From: Linnemannia elongata
Taxonomy: Eukaryota; Mortierellomycota; Mortierellomycetes; Mortierellales; Mortierellaceae
DNA length: 64,000 bases
NCBI GenBank assembly: GCA_036320915.1
Contig: JAXBDG010000005.1
Location: 2,300,001 to 2,364,000, forward strand
Direction: 5' to 3'
Part shown: one piece after another, positions 34,543-45,472 of the stretch
How the letters are laid out: the number at the start of each line of letters is the position of its first letter
Numbering within the stretch: the stretch's first letter is position 1
Notes under the pieces: generated by a model
The model's input: only the letters and a program-made list of their open reading frames with translations
What the model was told of the DNA's origin: nothing
The model's database searches: none
Made by a program: the position numbers and the translations under genes

Positions 34543-35070
34543 ATGCGTCTGATCAAGGAAAGAATGGACGATGCCGCTGCCACTGAGGCCATGCGTGGAG
34601 GAGCCATTGGTGCCCTCAAATACTGCACAGTCGCCCTCTTTGCCGGAGGTGTCCTCACCGCTGTCTCGCCAAGGTTTGCCGCCATTAAGCCCCCTCAAAA
34701 GGTACCTCTATCCTTCCCCATCCTTCCCAGCTTACCTTAACAACATTCACCAATTTGCTGGTACAACTGAACCACCTCACTAACTCGCACCTTTCATCGT
34801 CACCCTTCGAATACCAATAATAACAAATAGATGTGGCTGTTCGTGGCCGCGTTCTTGGGAGGATTCGGTAATGGTTCCGATACTACATTCACAAACTTCG
34901 AGCGCAGAGATCGGGAACTCCAGATCCGTGTCGCAGAACAGAAGCGTCATGATATCCTTTATGGATCCGCTGAGGAGCAGCACCAAAAGGTCGCCGCCGC
35001 CGCTTCTCTCTCCACACCAGCAGTACCATCAGTAGCAGGAGCAGCAGTGCCCATCCCCGCCACTGCATAA
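34543..35070 (+). CDS. Small two-helix membrane protein, possibly mitochondrial HIG1/Rcf2-like
   Basis: Two exons (34543-34701 and 34831-35070) join in phase to 132 residues. After a short charged start with repeated small residues (AMRGGAIGALKYCTVALFAGG) comes a first membrane helix, a loop with Arg and Pro (SPRFAAIKPPQK), a second helix (MWLFVAAFLGGFG) and a charged helix (FERRDRELQIRVAEQKR), then an Ala/Pro tail. This layout resembles the N-terminal pair of helices in Rcf2-type respiratory supercomplex factors, but I see no diagnostic motif, so the assignment is tentative. Its 3' end faces the minus-strand exchanger gene across 130 bp. Confidence 0.65.
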
Positions 35071-35200
35071 AGCACTGATAAGGAAAACAAAGAAAAAATA
35101 ATGCACAATATCTACGAGCTTTTAGTAATAAAAAAACATGATAAAAAATAAACAAATGGGATGGATGCTAGGGAGTCGAAGAATGAGGCTTCAAGGGTTA

Positions 35201-38091
35201 CTAATGCCCTCCACCGCTGTCACCAGGGGCCAGAGTGCCATCTGTAGTGATTTCCCCCAGGGTCTCCAGGCCCTTTCCAATCGTCACCGGCGGGATGTAA
35301 TAGAAGGCTAAGGCGCACATCATGAACAGAGCAATCAACATGACTCCCTCCAGCCAATTCGTCTCATGGTCCGCAATCAGAAAGTTCACCAACACTACCG
35401 ACCCGGTCAAGATTACAACCTCCATAATACTGAACCGGAACGTCATCGGCTCATCCAGAATCCAACCCAAAAGCACCAGGATCGGTGTCACCAGCAACGA
35501 AATCTGCATACAGGATCCCACCATCAACGACACCGCCTTGTCCAACCGATTCGACCGCGACTCCCGGATCGCAATCACTTCCTCCTGAAAGTCGGCGACC
35601 AGCACAATTGGCAACAGCACAAACCCGACAAACGAATCGTTCAAATGGTACTGTCGCCCGAATCCCTCGACCGCATGAACCAACAAGTTTGCAGAATAGA
35701 TCTGTGCTGCAAGCAGACAGGCATAGGCCACTCCCGCAAACCAGAAATGCGTATAGCGATGCTCGACTGTATGTGGACCTTCATGTTTGGCTTCTGGGGT
35801 AACCATGAAAGTTCGGCTGTGGTACTGGTAGAGGAGACAAGCGACATAGACGAGTAGCAGAAAAATAGCCATGATTTTGGAAAGGCGCAAGATGTCGGCA
35901 TCGACTGATTCTTTGGCCGCAATGTAGCGCGCCAGGTAGGTCGGGTCAGTTTGGAGAGGTAGGCCTCGTTTCTGGACATGCATTAGAGCGTTGTTGACCG
36001 CCACAGGTACCACGTAGGCAAGGGTTGTGAGGAGTAGAATGTTGACACTTGCTTGTGTTGTTTCCTAAAGGTAGCATAGCAATACGAAAGCACGAGTTGA
36101 TTACTCTTTCGTCGCACATGCACGTATGAAATAAATCACCAGTACATGTACACACGTGTACTTGAGGCGAGTGAGACGGGTAGTACATACCTTCTTCATC
36201 TCTTGTTGGTGGTTATAGATACCCCCGACGAGAATGGCGATTCCTAACATCTACATACATCAGATATGAACACGATGGCGAAGAGAAAGAGAGCAGTAGG
36301 TAAGTTAGTCTGCACACTCAAAAGACCATAATAACGAAATGAGAGACGAAAAAAATAATTTACCAGCAGCAGGTTATTAAGGATAGCGCCAAGCATGGCG
36401 GCTTGGACAACTTCGATGAATCCCTTGCGGAGGGCAAAGGCTGCAACAGCCAGCTCGACTGTGCTGCTAGTCATGGCATCAAGGACACTGACAATGCCCT
36501 ATTTCGTGATGAAGAAGGAGCATATTGATGACAATGTGTTTTGTTTGATTAGAAAGATAACTAGAACGAGGAACATCAAACTTCCTGTACCTGAGCGTGT
36601 ACATGATTCTCAATTAAAAGGGGGAGAGGAGTGGAGGAGAGGTTTTAGGCTGGGCTGGGTTGGATTGGGTGGCAAGTAAATAAATAAACAGGGCTTGGGT
36701 ATGTTGTGTGTGTCAGTTGCACAAATAAGCATCAAGGAAAAGAACCAATACCGAGGGCAATCGCATATTAACGGCTGGGAAGGAAAAGTGCTTGAAAACG
36801 ACATTCATCGCATGCACCACCATACACCACGTTTCATAGAGATAACCTTCTGGGCCACCGTTGAGCAACAGGACGCCATCCATACCAGCGTTGTTGTTTG
36901 TTGTTTATCGGAGAAGAAAAAAAAGAGCTTTTGGGGCACCTGGGGGAGGCCAGATCTTTGTTCATATCTGGTTGTGTGTGGCCTGGACTAGGCCTGTAAC
37001 CCAAAAATACACCAAGTGCTCTCTCTCTCTCTCCCTTTCTCCGTCCAAAGTCAAAGGCAACGCCTTGCATCTCGCACCCTGGTCTTTTCTTCTCCCCTGT
37101 GTACCCCCCACTTACAGTTTTTTTTTTGGGATTGAGTTGTTTGCGTCCATGCACCCTCACCCACAAAAAAAAAAGCGCACCTCCTCGGAGTACAGAGCAA
37201 TGCTTGTCACCATACAGCAACACACCCCAAGGCTAATATATGAGTGAAAGAGATGCTTACCATGCCGTACTTGGGAACCAATTCTTCCAGGGCCGCACCA
37301 GCAGCCTTTCCAAGATGCATCATCACGAGCATGTTGAGAATAAACGTTGCGATGTTGACCGCCTTGCTCACTTCAGGTCCATGTCCCCCCTCTGCACTCG
37401 CAAAGGAAACAAAAGATGTTGTAAAGTTCCCTCCATGCGCTCCTGATGTCGTTCCATTAGCAGGAGCAGCACCGTGAGAGGCCTCGAGGTCGTGCTTGGC
37501 CTTATTCAGCATGACATTGGGGAGCACCCAGGCAGGGATGATAAGAAAAAGGAAGAAGAACCGACGGAGGAAAGTTCTTGCAGCCCGATAGTTCTCTTTG
37601 GCGGAACGGTAGGGGAACAAGTGTCGATCGGGTCGGTGACCGTGTAGGCGTTCTGTCCAGGTACGGTGGTGTTCATCGTGTTCGTCTCCGTCCGCATGTC
37701 CCTTGGTGTCCACCAACACGCTGTCCTTGGGGTCGATTTGAATGGCTGAGTGCTGACCCTTCTCGTTTAATTGATCATCCTCGGTTGTTGTACCTATTGC
37801 CGCGCGCCGACGGACCCCACCCTCAAAGGTCTGTTGTTCTGGATCTGCATTCTTGAGTACACGTCTGCTCGCCCGAGCCTGTAACCGCCCGCCCATGGAG
37901 AAGACTCTAGAGGAAGATCGGGTGGTATCATGTTGAGGGATGGTGTGCGAGAGTTCGATCGAGAATTTAGTGGCGGCGGCTGTTGTGGTGGAGAGGGAGG
38001 AGTCGGTGGATCTGAGTGGAGGGGCGGAGGATGAGGATGGAGGATCGTCGATACGACTGATCGTGTTGTCGCTTGGAGAAGGACTCGACAT
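35201..38091 (-). CDS. CAX-type cation/proton exchanger, probably vacuolar
   Basis: Minus-strand exons 37261-38091, 36364-36498, 36191-36250 and 35201-36064 all join at phase 0 and give 629 residues. A soluble Ser/Thr- and His-rich N-terminus of about 170 residues is followed by some eleven hydrophobic segments. The first alpha-repeat reads DAMTSSTVELAVAAFALRKGFIEVVQAAMLGAILNNLLL; the second reads RLDKAVSLMVGSCMQISLLVTPILVLLGW. Both align with Ca2+/H+ antiporters, but the usual GNAVE of the first repeat is TSSTVE, so ion choice may differ (Vnx1-like monovalent exchange is an alternative). Such proteins load the vacuole using the proton gradient, which links it in theme with VMA22. Intron 1 is 762 bp. 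Confidence 0.85.
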
Positions 38092-39824
38092 GGCTGCCGA
38101 GTGTTGCTCTTTGAAGTGACGGAGAAGTGAGGAGGAGGAAGAGGGAGGAGAGTAGAGGGCGAAGGGAAAAGAGGATGAAGGAAAGAGAGGAAAAAAAAGG
38201 AACAGGAAAAAAAAAGAAAAAGAAAAATGAATAACTCAAAATCGAGATGGCGACGATTTGTTTGGTGTTCTCCTTCCCCTCTCAATCCAACAACCATCCA
38301 TCGTCCAACAATAAACAAAAATGGGTTTATATTTCCTCACGTACTTGCGGGAACAGCAAAAAAGGGGGGGCAAAAGGAAATAGATCTCTCCAGCAGGTCC
38401 AGGCAGGGTGCTATATTTTCTTCCTTGTCTGCCTTCTTACTTTCGCTCTATACTCTTTTAAATGTACCTTCCGTTCAGCCCCCATCGTTTTTCTTTCATT
38501 CCCTGCACTCGCCAAGCTAAACGTGCTGTACAAGTCCAGCAAGAGTTGAGTTCACTATTAAAGTATTTGCTCCTCACAATCGCTCAGCTTCATCGTTCAA
38601 ACTGGGCAAGAATTGGCCAACGACCTGCTCGCTTGCTCGTTTACATATACGAACAGCGAAGTGATAAGGAAGGAGCAGACAACCGCACCACCCACCACTT
38701 GCACCTCTACCACTGTCTCTTTACACCTTTTCTTTTTGCCCCTGCAGAGTTCCATCTTTTTCTTCTTTTTTTTTTTCCTTCCCATTTCGCAGTCCAAATC
38801 CCGTCGTACATTCTGCAACTGCCAAAAAAAAAAAAAAAAAAAAAAAAAAATTGGATGAGTGCATGGTCCCTTTTTTTCTTTTCTCTCCTTTCCTCGGCAA
38901 TCGAACACACCGTTTTGCCAGGGGTAGTAGCATATTGGAAAGAAAAAATAGAGAGACCAGGGTCGAGGTCTGGCAGATGATAGATGACATCCAAACAAAT
39001 GACACCCCCCACGCAGTTGTTTGGTAAATTGACCATTAGATATTGGACCATTAAAGGCCGTCTATTTTTGCGCCTATTCCAGCGAGTGAGAAAGAGAAAA
39101 GATCCCTGTCCACTTGGATTGACAACATGGTTGAGGGACAGTGTGTGCCAATGTGGGAAGGAGATTTCACTTTTGGATCAAGTAAGGCGCAAGAGAGGAA
39201 GAAACAAAGTCCATGGGCCGTTACACCGACGAACAGGGGAATCCCTTTACCGGGAGTTGACAATCGGTGGTTTTTTTTTTGTTAGTGTAAAAAAAATGGA
39301 TCGGGATTCAGCCATCTCTAATCTTCATTTTTTTCTTTTTTTTTTGTAGTGGGCTCTTGTTGGAAAACCTGGAAGAGTCTACACACGTACAACCTTTTTT
39401 TTTATTCTTTTCTCGTTTAGACCATAGAACGTGTCCTCAATCACCATGGATCTAGCAGCCGCAGCATGGTTTCCTCAATACCATTCCTCCTTTCGTACTT
39501 CAATCAATGCTATGTTTATAGCTTTGCACTACACTCTAGTTCTATCTTGCCTTTTCCTTCCCAAATCAAACTAAGCAAGTAGAACTAAGTTCTCGCCTTG
39601 CTCATTGCAAGCGGGAAAATAAAAGCCTCCCTACTTTATTTAACTTTCACTCGAAGGGACTTTCATTTTTCGAACAAGGAAGGGATACAAGGTCAAAGCA
39701 AGAAGAGATAGAGACTAATGAGCGGTCGCGACATTGCCTAGGTTGAGTTGTCACATTGTAATCGTACTATTTTATTCAAGTCACTTAGCTGAACACAATA
39801 ACCCATACCATCCACCAACAATGT
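38092..39824. other. Intergenic region upstream of the exchanger
   Basis: 1.7 kb between the 5' end of the exchanger and the 3' end of RBM22, both minus-strand. It holds the exchanger promoter, an A run of 27 nt at 38824-38850 and several shorter T runs. I see no gene in it. Confidence 0.45.
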
Positions 39825-41380
39825 CTACCTATACTTGCTGGTAGAACCTTGGTAAGTAGGATCCTGGCTAGGGTAGGCAATCTTGGAGCTGCTACCGGGG
39901 GGAGGGGGTGGGCCGGCCTGTAGGGCATCCATGACCGCTCCAGGTGTAGGGCCAGCCTTCTGTTGTTCACTCTTGGCACCAACAGGTCTTGACTTTGCCC
40001 ATGACACCCTCAATGCTGCACCCTCGAGGTTGATACCTCCTCCTGCCTTCTCAAACGCCAACTCGGCTCCTGCTCTGGTTGCAAAGTTGACGAACGCGCA
40101 ATTGTTCTTACGCGCAATTACAACCGACTTGAGCTCTCCAAACACGTAAAAGAATCCCTTTAAGTCCTTCTCCTGCACTGCATCTGTCAACCCAGTAATG
40201 AACAACGAGGTCTAGTCAACATAAGAGCAAAAGGTTGAGAGTTGATTAGCAATTGATCTTTCTTGGATATGTGCGTGAGGTTAAGGGAGACGTTGGGACT
40301 GAAGAAAAAAGGACACAAATGCTTACAATGGTCTTGTCGTCTGGTGGGGTGAATTGCCGTCCTCCGCCTCCAGCCTTGGGTCCAGCAAGGATCTTGCGGG
40401 CGACAGGGTCGTTGGTTCCATAGTATCGATCCTTGAGGTTTTGGTTCTTCAGCTCTCCCTCCAGCGGCATCTCGTGACGGTAGGGACATTCGGCTCCACG
40501 CGTGCAGTTTCCCTTGACAAAGAATGAACAAATGTGCTGTCTGTTGCGCTTGTAGTAGGGTTCAGTCCTCTGCAGCTTCTTCAACATTTCGCGCCCTGCC
40601 GACTCTGCCTTCCCGAATCCTCCTGATCCAAGTCCATTTTCTGTGCTTTGGAACTATTCGATTAAACCAAATCAAAGGCAAATAAAAGCACAATTGTCAG
40701 CCATGTTACCATTGAAAAAAATCGCAAGGAAGAGTCCAGATCCTCATAGAGACGATAATGAAAGGTCAAACAACATACGTGTGCATCCATGTTCTGAGCA
40801 AAGTACTCCTTGTTGACTTCTGATCGGGGCGTATTGTCTTCCAGTCCAAGGGCGGTATCACGGACTTGCACAGGCAATCCAAACTCCAAATCCAAGAGAC
40901 AGGTCTGGCAGACGTTCTTAACTTTGGAGCAGGTCTGGCAAATCTCTGTCTTCTTGAAACGCATGCCTACACCTGGGCACCAACGGAACACTGTGAAGGG
41001 TCGTTCGCAAACTTTGCATGCTCTTGCCTGTGATTGCTTGGTCTATTATTTGGTAGGAGGAGTAAGCTCTCGATTAGTCCTGATGTTTTGTGAAACGTCG
41101 ACGTCCTCATCCTGTTATCCATGACAAAAGTTCGTCCTGAGAGTTGATGTCCTACCATGCGCAAGTAAGGGTTGTCGCCCAGGCAAGTTTCACAGAGGAT
41201 GGGGAAGGCCTAATTGCATCAACGGAGGCAAAGCGGTTGAGTTGGTTAGTGTACTGCGTCCAAGGAAAATAACCGAGATTACCTGCTTATTTGTTCACAG
41301 TTGAGTGTTGAAGTATAGTTGTTTGCAAGTACCGATTCCTCCCATGAGACTTTGTTGGGATCTGATTTGATTTGTGCCAT
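39825..41380 (-). CDS. SLT11: Pre-mRNA splicing factor RBM22 / Slt11 (Ecm2)
   Basis: Five minus-strand exons (41333-41380, 41156-41209, 40779-41042, 40327-40653, 39825-40211), all at phase 0, give 359 residues. In order: [25 protein letters not shown], a Cys-rich zinc region ([40 protein letters not shown]), the [13 protein letters not shown] block with a C-x7-C-x5-C-x3-H zinc finger, [12 protein letters not shown], and a C-terminal RRM (SLFITGLTD ... [17 protein letters not shown]). This is the full domain order of RBM22, which contacts the U6 and intron RNA in the activated spliceosome. The first two exons are 48 and 54 nt. It is divergently paired with coilin. Confidence 0.95.
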
Positions 41381-41710
41381 AGCTGTATTGTGTCGATGAA
41401 GGTGAGGGTGAAGAGAGCAAGGAGAAAGCGACAAACAAACGAGTGAGTGAAGTGATGCAAGTTTGTCTGATCGAGCGAAAGAAACACTTGTAGCTTGGAG
41501 CGGTGGCTTATTAATCGATTTGGCCTCGTCTTTTCTGCTTTGCACTTTGAACTTTTTTTTTTTTTTTTTTTTTTTTTGCCTTGACTCCATACACGACAGG
41601 ATAACAACCTACAGGAACGACAACTCATTCCCTACCGCTGATCAGGAACCCAGTCAGCAAACCACTCATCACCAGCTGACAAATCAAAGAAGCACTCTTT
41701 CTCATTCATC
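41381..41710. promoter_or_regulatory. Bidirectional promoter between RBM22 and coilin
   Basis: Only 330 bp separate the two divergent start codons, so both promoters overlap here. A pure 25-nt T run lies at 41553-41577, near the middle and on the coilin side. Such a tract would be expected to keep nucleosomes off. Confidence 0.6.
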
Positions 41711-43738
41711 ATGCGAATCCGTCTGACCTTCGAGGACCCTCTTCCAGCATACAAGTGCTGGTATGAGGTCCCCACCTCGTGTTCGACTATCCATGACCTC
41801 CAACGGGCCGTCAGGAAAGGCTTCAATCTGGATAAATACTGCAAGACAACGCGTCTTGATCTTGATGGATTCTTCCTTCTACCCGCATCTACCATTGCTG
41901 GATCCTTGAAAGATGGCGACCTTCTCCAGTATGTCTCTTTGTCTGATCAACATGCTCACATATCTGATAAAATACAAAGACAAACAGGCTAAACCGAAAT
42001 GCATCGAGTTAATAATTTGGTGCTATGGTTTTGCTTTTGGATTCTTGTAGGGTCATGATCAGGAAAAAGAGTGACAGTTTGCCACCGCGCCACCTTCCAG
42101 TGTCAGGAGGAAAGAAGCGATCGAGCGAGGATGCTGGACTCTCAAACACCTCAGACCGGAAGGCGTCAAAGAAGATGAAATCCACACCAACCAACAAGAA
42201 ACCAACAACGCCACCTGCCAAACAGGACAACGCAAAGAAGAAGCAGTCTGGACAGGGTCAACAAAAACAACAACCCATCGCCCAAAACAACAAGAAGAAT
42301 CAACAAAACACCAAGAAGGCGAAGGAGAGCAACAGCAACAACATCAAGTCGCAAAAGAACAATGAGCAGTTGCCTTCCAAAGCCAACGTGCAAGGAAAGA
42401 CCAACAAGAACAACAAGGGAAGTGCAGTCTCCAATACGAACACCAACAACAACACCAAGACAAACACCAGCAGCCAGAATTCCAAGGGAGCAGAGACCAA
42501 TGGCACCAAGGGACCAAAGAACAACAAGGCAGTAAACGAAAGACGGAATGTCCACTTCTCGCCAGAATCAACATCTCCGCAAAAGAAAACGGCTATGACC
42601 GACTCCTCTTCCTCCGACTCCTCTTCCTCCGACTCCTCTTCCTCTGACTCCTCTTCTGACAGCAGCAACAGCGATTCCGACAGCAGTGACGACAGTGATT
42701 CAGACAGCAGCAGCAGTGAGAGCGACAGCAACAAGAAGGATGAAAGGAAGTCAACCACGGCCCGGATAGTTCCAGGAAAGGGCAATGGCGCGACAAAGTC
42801 CCGGAACGCGCGTCGAAAGCTTCTCAAGATGAAACTCGCCGAGGCTCGTGAAGAGGCGGACTTGGGATCTGACTCTTCGGGCACCAAAACTTTAAAGAGG
42901 CAAACCGTAGCAGTAACGGGATTCGTCGAAACCACGCCAGCAACACTGCCCCTCCGGACTTCTGGAAAGACCGCAAAGACTACATCTCAAGTAAACGAAA
43001 AGGACCCTTCTCAAGACAACAAAAAGTCATCTCCTCCTCAAGCGAACGGGAAAGCACTCGCTCAAGCGTCTACGCCGCCAAAAGTCATCATGACCAGCGT
43101 TGACCTCAAGGACAACGGGCTCATGACCAAGACGACCCCGAAGCGCGTCACTCGGTCCAGCCAGAAGAAACCCAACGGCATGGCCCATCAAGTACCGGAA
43201 ATATCTCAGCCCGAGATCGGCGTCAAGCAGAAGGATTCGGAATCCAACAAGACAGTGGCCACTGAGAATGAGTCTGACGACTCGTCTGAGGTGGGCGTAA
43301 CCCCTCGGGACTACCACAGCCTGCCCAAATCAGAAGACAATCTGGCTATTGGCGATGTGATTGCATTCAAGGTAAGGGCTTGTTTTGTGTGAAAATTGCT
43401 CGTTCAATTGTACCGTTTACCCAATACATTTTGAATAGCATACTAAGCATGCTTTATACCCTTGGTTTTATTAGACATTGGAGATGGGTCCTTCGTATCA
43501 GCCTATCATTTCCGATTTCAAGGAAGCAACGGTGCTTTCTTCCTCGATAACGGACATGACGGCAGAGGTTCAACTCGCGCGGCAGTTCAGGACGCCTGTT
43601 CAGCTGGACGATGATGGCAAGCCCATTCTGGGCAAGTTTGACATCTATGACGAGGAAGAGTTTGAGCGTACCCGCCGAGGCATAGTCTGTCTTGACATTC
43701 TGGGTCTCGCCGACTGCAGGATTATCTCCAAGAAGTGA
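41711..43738 (+). CDS. Coilin (Cajal-body scaffold)
   Basis: Three exons (41711-41928, 42051-43371, 43475-43738) keep phase and give 600 residues. The first 75 residues match the coilin self-association domain: MRIRLTFEDPLPAYKCWYEVP, a helix (DLQRAVRKGF), then RLDLDGFFLLPASTIAGSLKDGDLLQV. The middle is a Lys/Asn/Gln-rich disordered region with Lys clusters and a long Ser-Asp run (about 42600-42730). The C-terminus matches the atypical Tudor domain (LAIGDVIAFKTLEMGPSYQPIISDFKEATV). In animals and plants coilin organises Cajal bodies, where snRNPs mature. It is absent from the well-studied yeasts. The neighbouring divergent gene is also a splicing gene. AATAAA at 43773-43778. Confidence 0.88.
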
Positions 43739-45472
43739 TCCCTCGTTAACGTCGTTGCTCATTGGTGGGTCGAATAAAGCTAAGCCTAGCAATTGTAACT
43801 TCTCTGAAGACGTGATGCAGTGTTTTGTAGTGGTGGGAGGAGCAGTAGGCAAAATAATGCCGGAAATAGCCCGTTTGTTTACTAATGTATGTGCCCCTGA
43901 ATTGCACGCGACCTTTAGTCGTGCAATCTCCGATCCCCCTCACCGAAGACTCCTGACTTGAGAACGTCCCTTTGTCTGACGATACGATCACAAGAGGGCA
44001 TCACAGGATCTTATTGCGTCAAGAAGAAAGGAAGGAGGGAGAGTGAAAAAGTAGGCACTGACTCAGACTCAGAAGGGAAAAGGTGATCCGAGGGCTCTTC
44101 AGTGAGGGGAGGAGAGGATGATTCCTCATCCTTTCTTTTTGCTCACATCGAAAATACAACAAACAAATAACAATAACCAAGCACAAACAAAGCGCAAAAG
44201 TCGGAAGAGTGGACGCATATTCAATTGGTATTTTGACCATGGTGAATGATTATCGCTTTACAAAGGAAAACACAGATTAACAAAAGTGCCACATGCAGAG
44301 CACAAAGGGCCCAAGGCACACGAATTATGGCTCATTTGTGTTTATTGTCTGTTCTCTCCCCTCCTTGCTACCCCCTGTTTTTGTTTCGATCACGGACACG
44401 GACACGAGATGTAAAGGTGGACAAAATGACAATAGAGAAAATAGGGTTAAGCGAGGGTCCTAATGTATGTGCTCTACGCCATGTGGCCCATGCTTTTTCT
44501 GTGGCCCACTCTCGCTCGGAAGGCAGGAAGAATAGGAGAAAGGGGGGGATGACAGATCAGAGGTAAAAGGGCAAGAGAACAAGAGGGACACGAGGGGTGG
44601 GTGAAAGAACTGCCTGCTCGTTTGTTTATTTTGTGTCTGTCTTGTTGGGATGTTCGTGTGAGTGCGGGTGGGTTGAAGCAGTAGTCATGATAGTCTTATG
44701 GTTGTGTGCTTTGCAAATAACCTGCTTGGCCTCGGAGTATTGGAGTAAGTTGTCCTCTTCCTCTCCTTCCTTTTACTTCTCAGTCAAGTCACCCCTAGCC
44801 ATCCAGCCCGTCATCTAGCCAGCGTATCCACCTCTTTCCAGTCGCCGTGGCTATATATTTTATAATTGATTCCCTCATCCATGTTGTTCTTGTCGATTGG
44901 CGCTGTACCTGTCTGTAGTTGTTGTTCCTGTGGTGGGTTTACTTTGTAGGGGTGATATTGATAGAATAACTTCTATATGTCCTGTTTCTGGGGCATGACC
45001 CCCGACGTCGTCCAGTGGACAGTCGACTAAAAGAATCAAGTAAAAAAGCAGCTGTTTCATCTTCATCGCCACCTGCCCCCATTCATTTATCAACGCTGAC
45101 CCTTCGCCTATTTCTTTTCTCTTCTTTCTTCTCTTTTCTTCTCTTTCTGTTCATCTCCATCTCCATCTTCATCCTCTCCCTCTCACCCTTGCCTGTTCCC
45201 GCCCCCCTCCCTTCCCTTCTGGCAAGAGTACCGACACTTTCCCTTCTTTTACTTATTTCCTGTTCATTTCCTTTACTTCCCTCCCCCCCTCCCCTTCCCA
45301 CCCTTCCACCCCAACAAACCTTTTCCCTCTGGCGAATACAATTCTCTAGCACATTTTTCATGACCTTCTCCCTCTCCTCCTCCTCATAGATCAACCTCTT
45401 ATAATCTTCCTCCCTTCTCTCCACTCTCTGACTTCATTCCTACAACACAACAGCCCCAAACATACAGCCTGA
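43739..45472. other. Intergenic region
   Basis: 1.7 kb with the coilin polyadenylation signal at its start and, from about 45080 on, a C/T-rich leader for the peptidase gene. Short open frames inside do not look like proteins. Nothing else is seen. Confidence 0.4.

Noticed and set aside
44597..44818. Small hydrophobic frame in the coilin to peptidase spacer
   Set aside because: Short and Cys/Val-rich, with no signal of conservation, no clear promoter and no splice partners.
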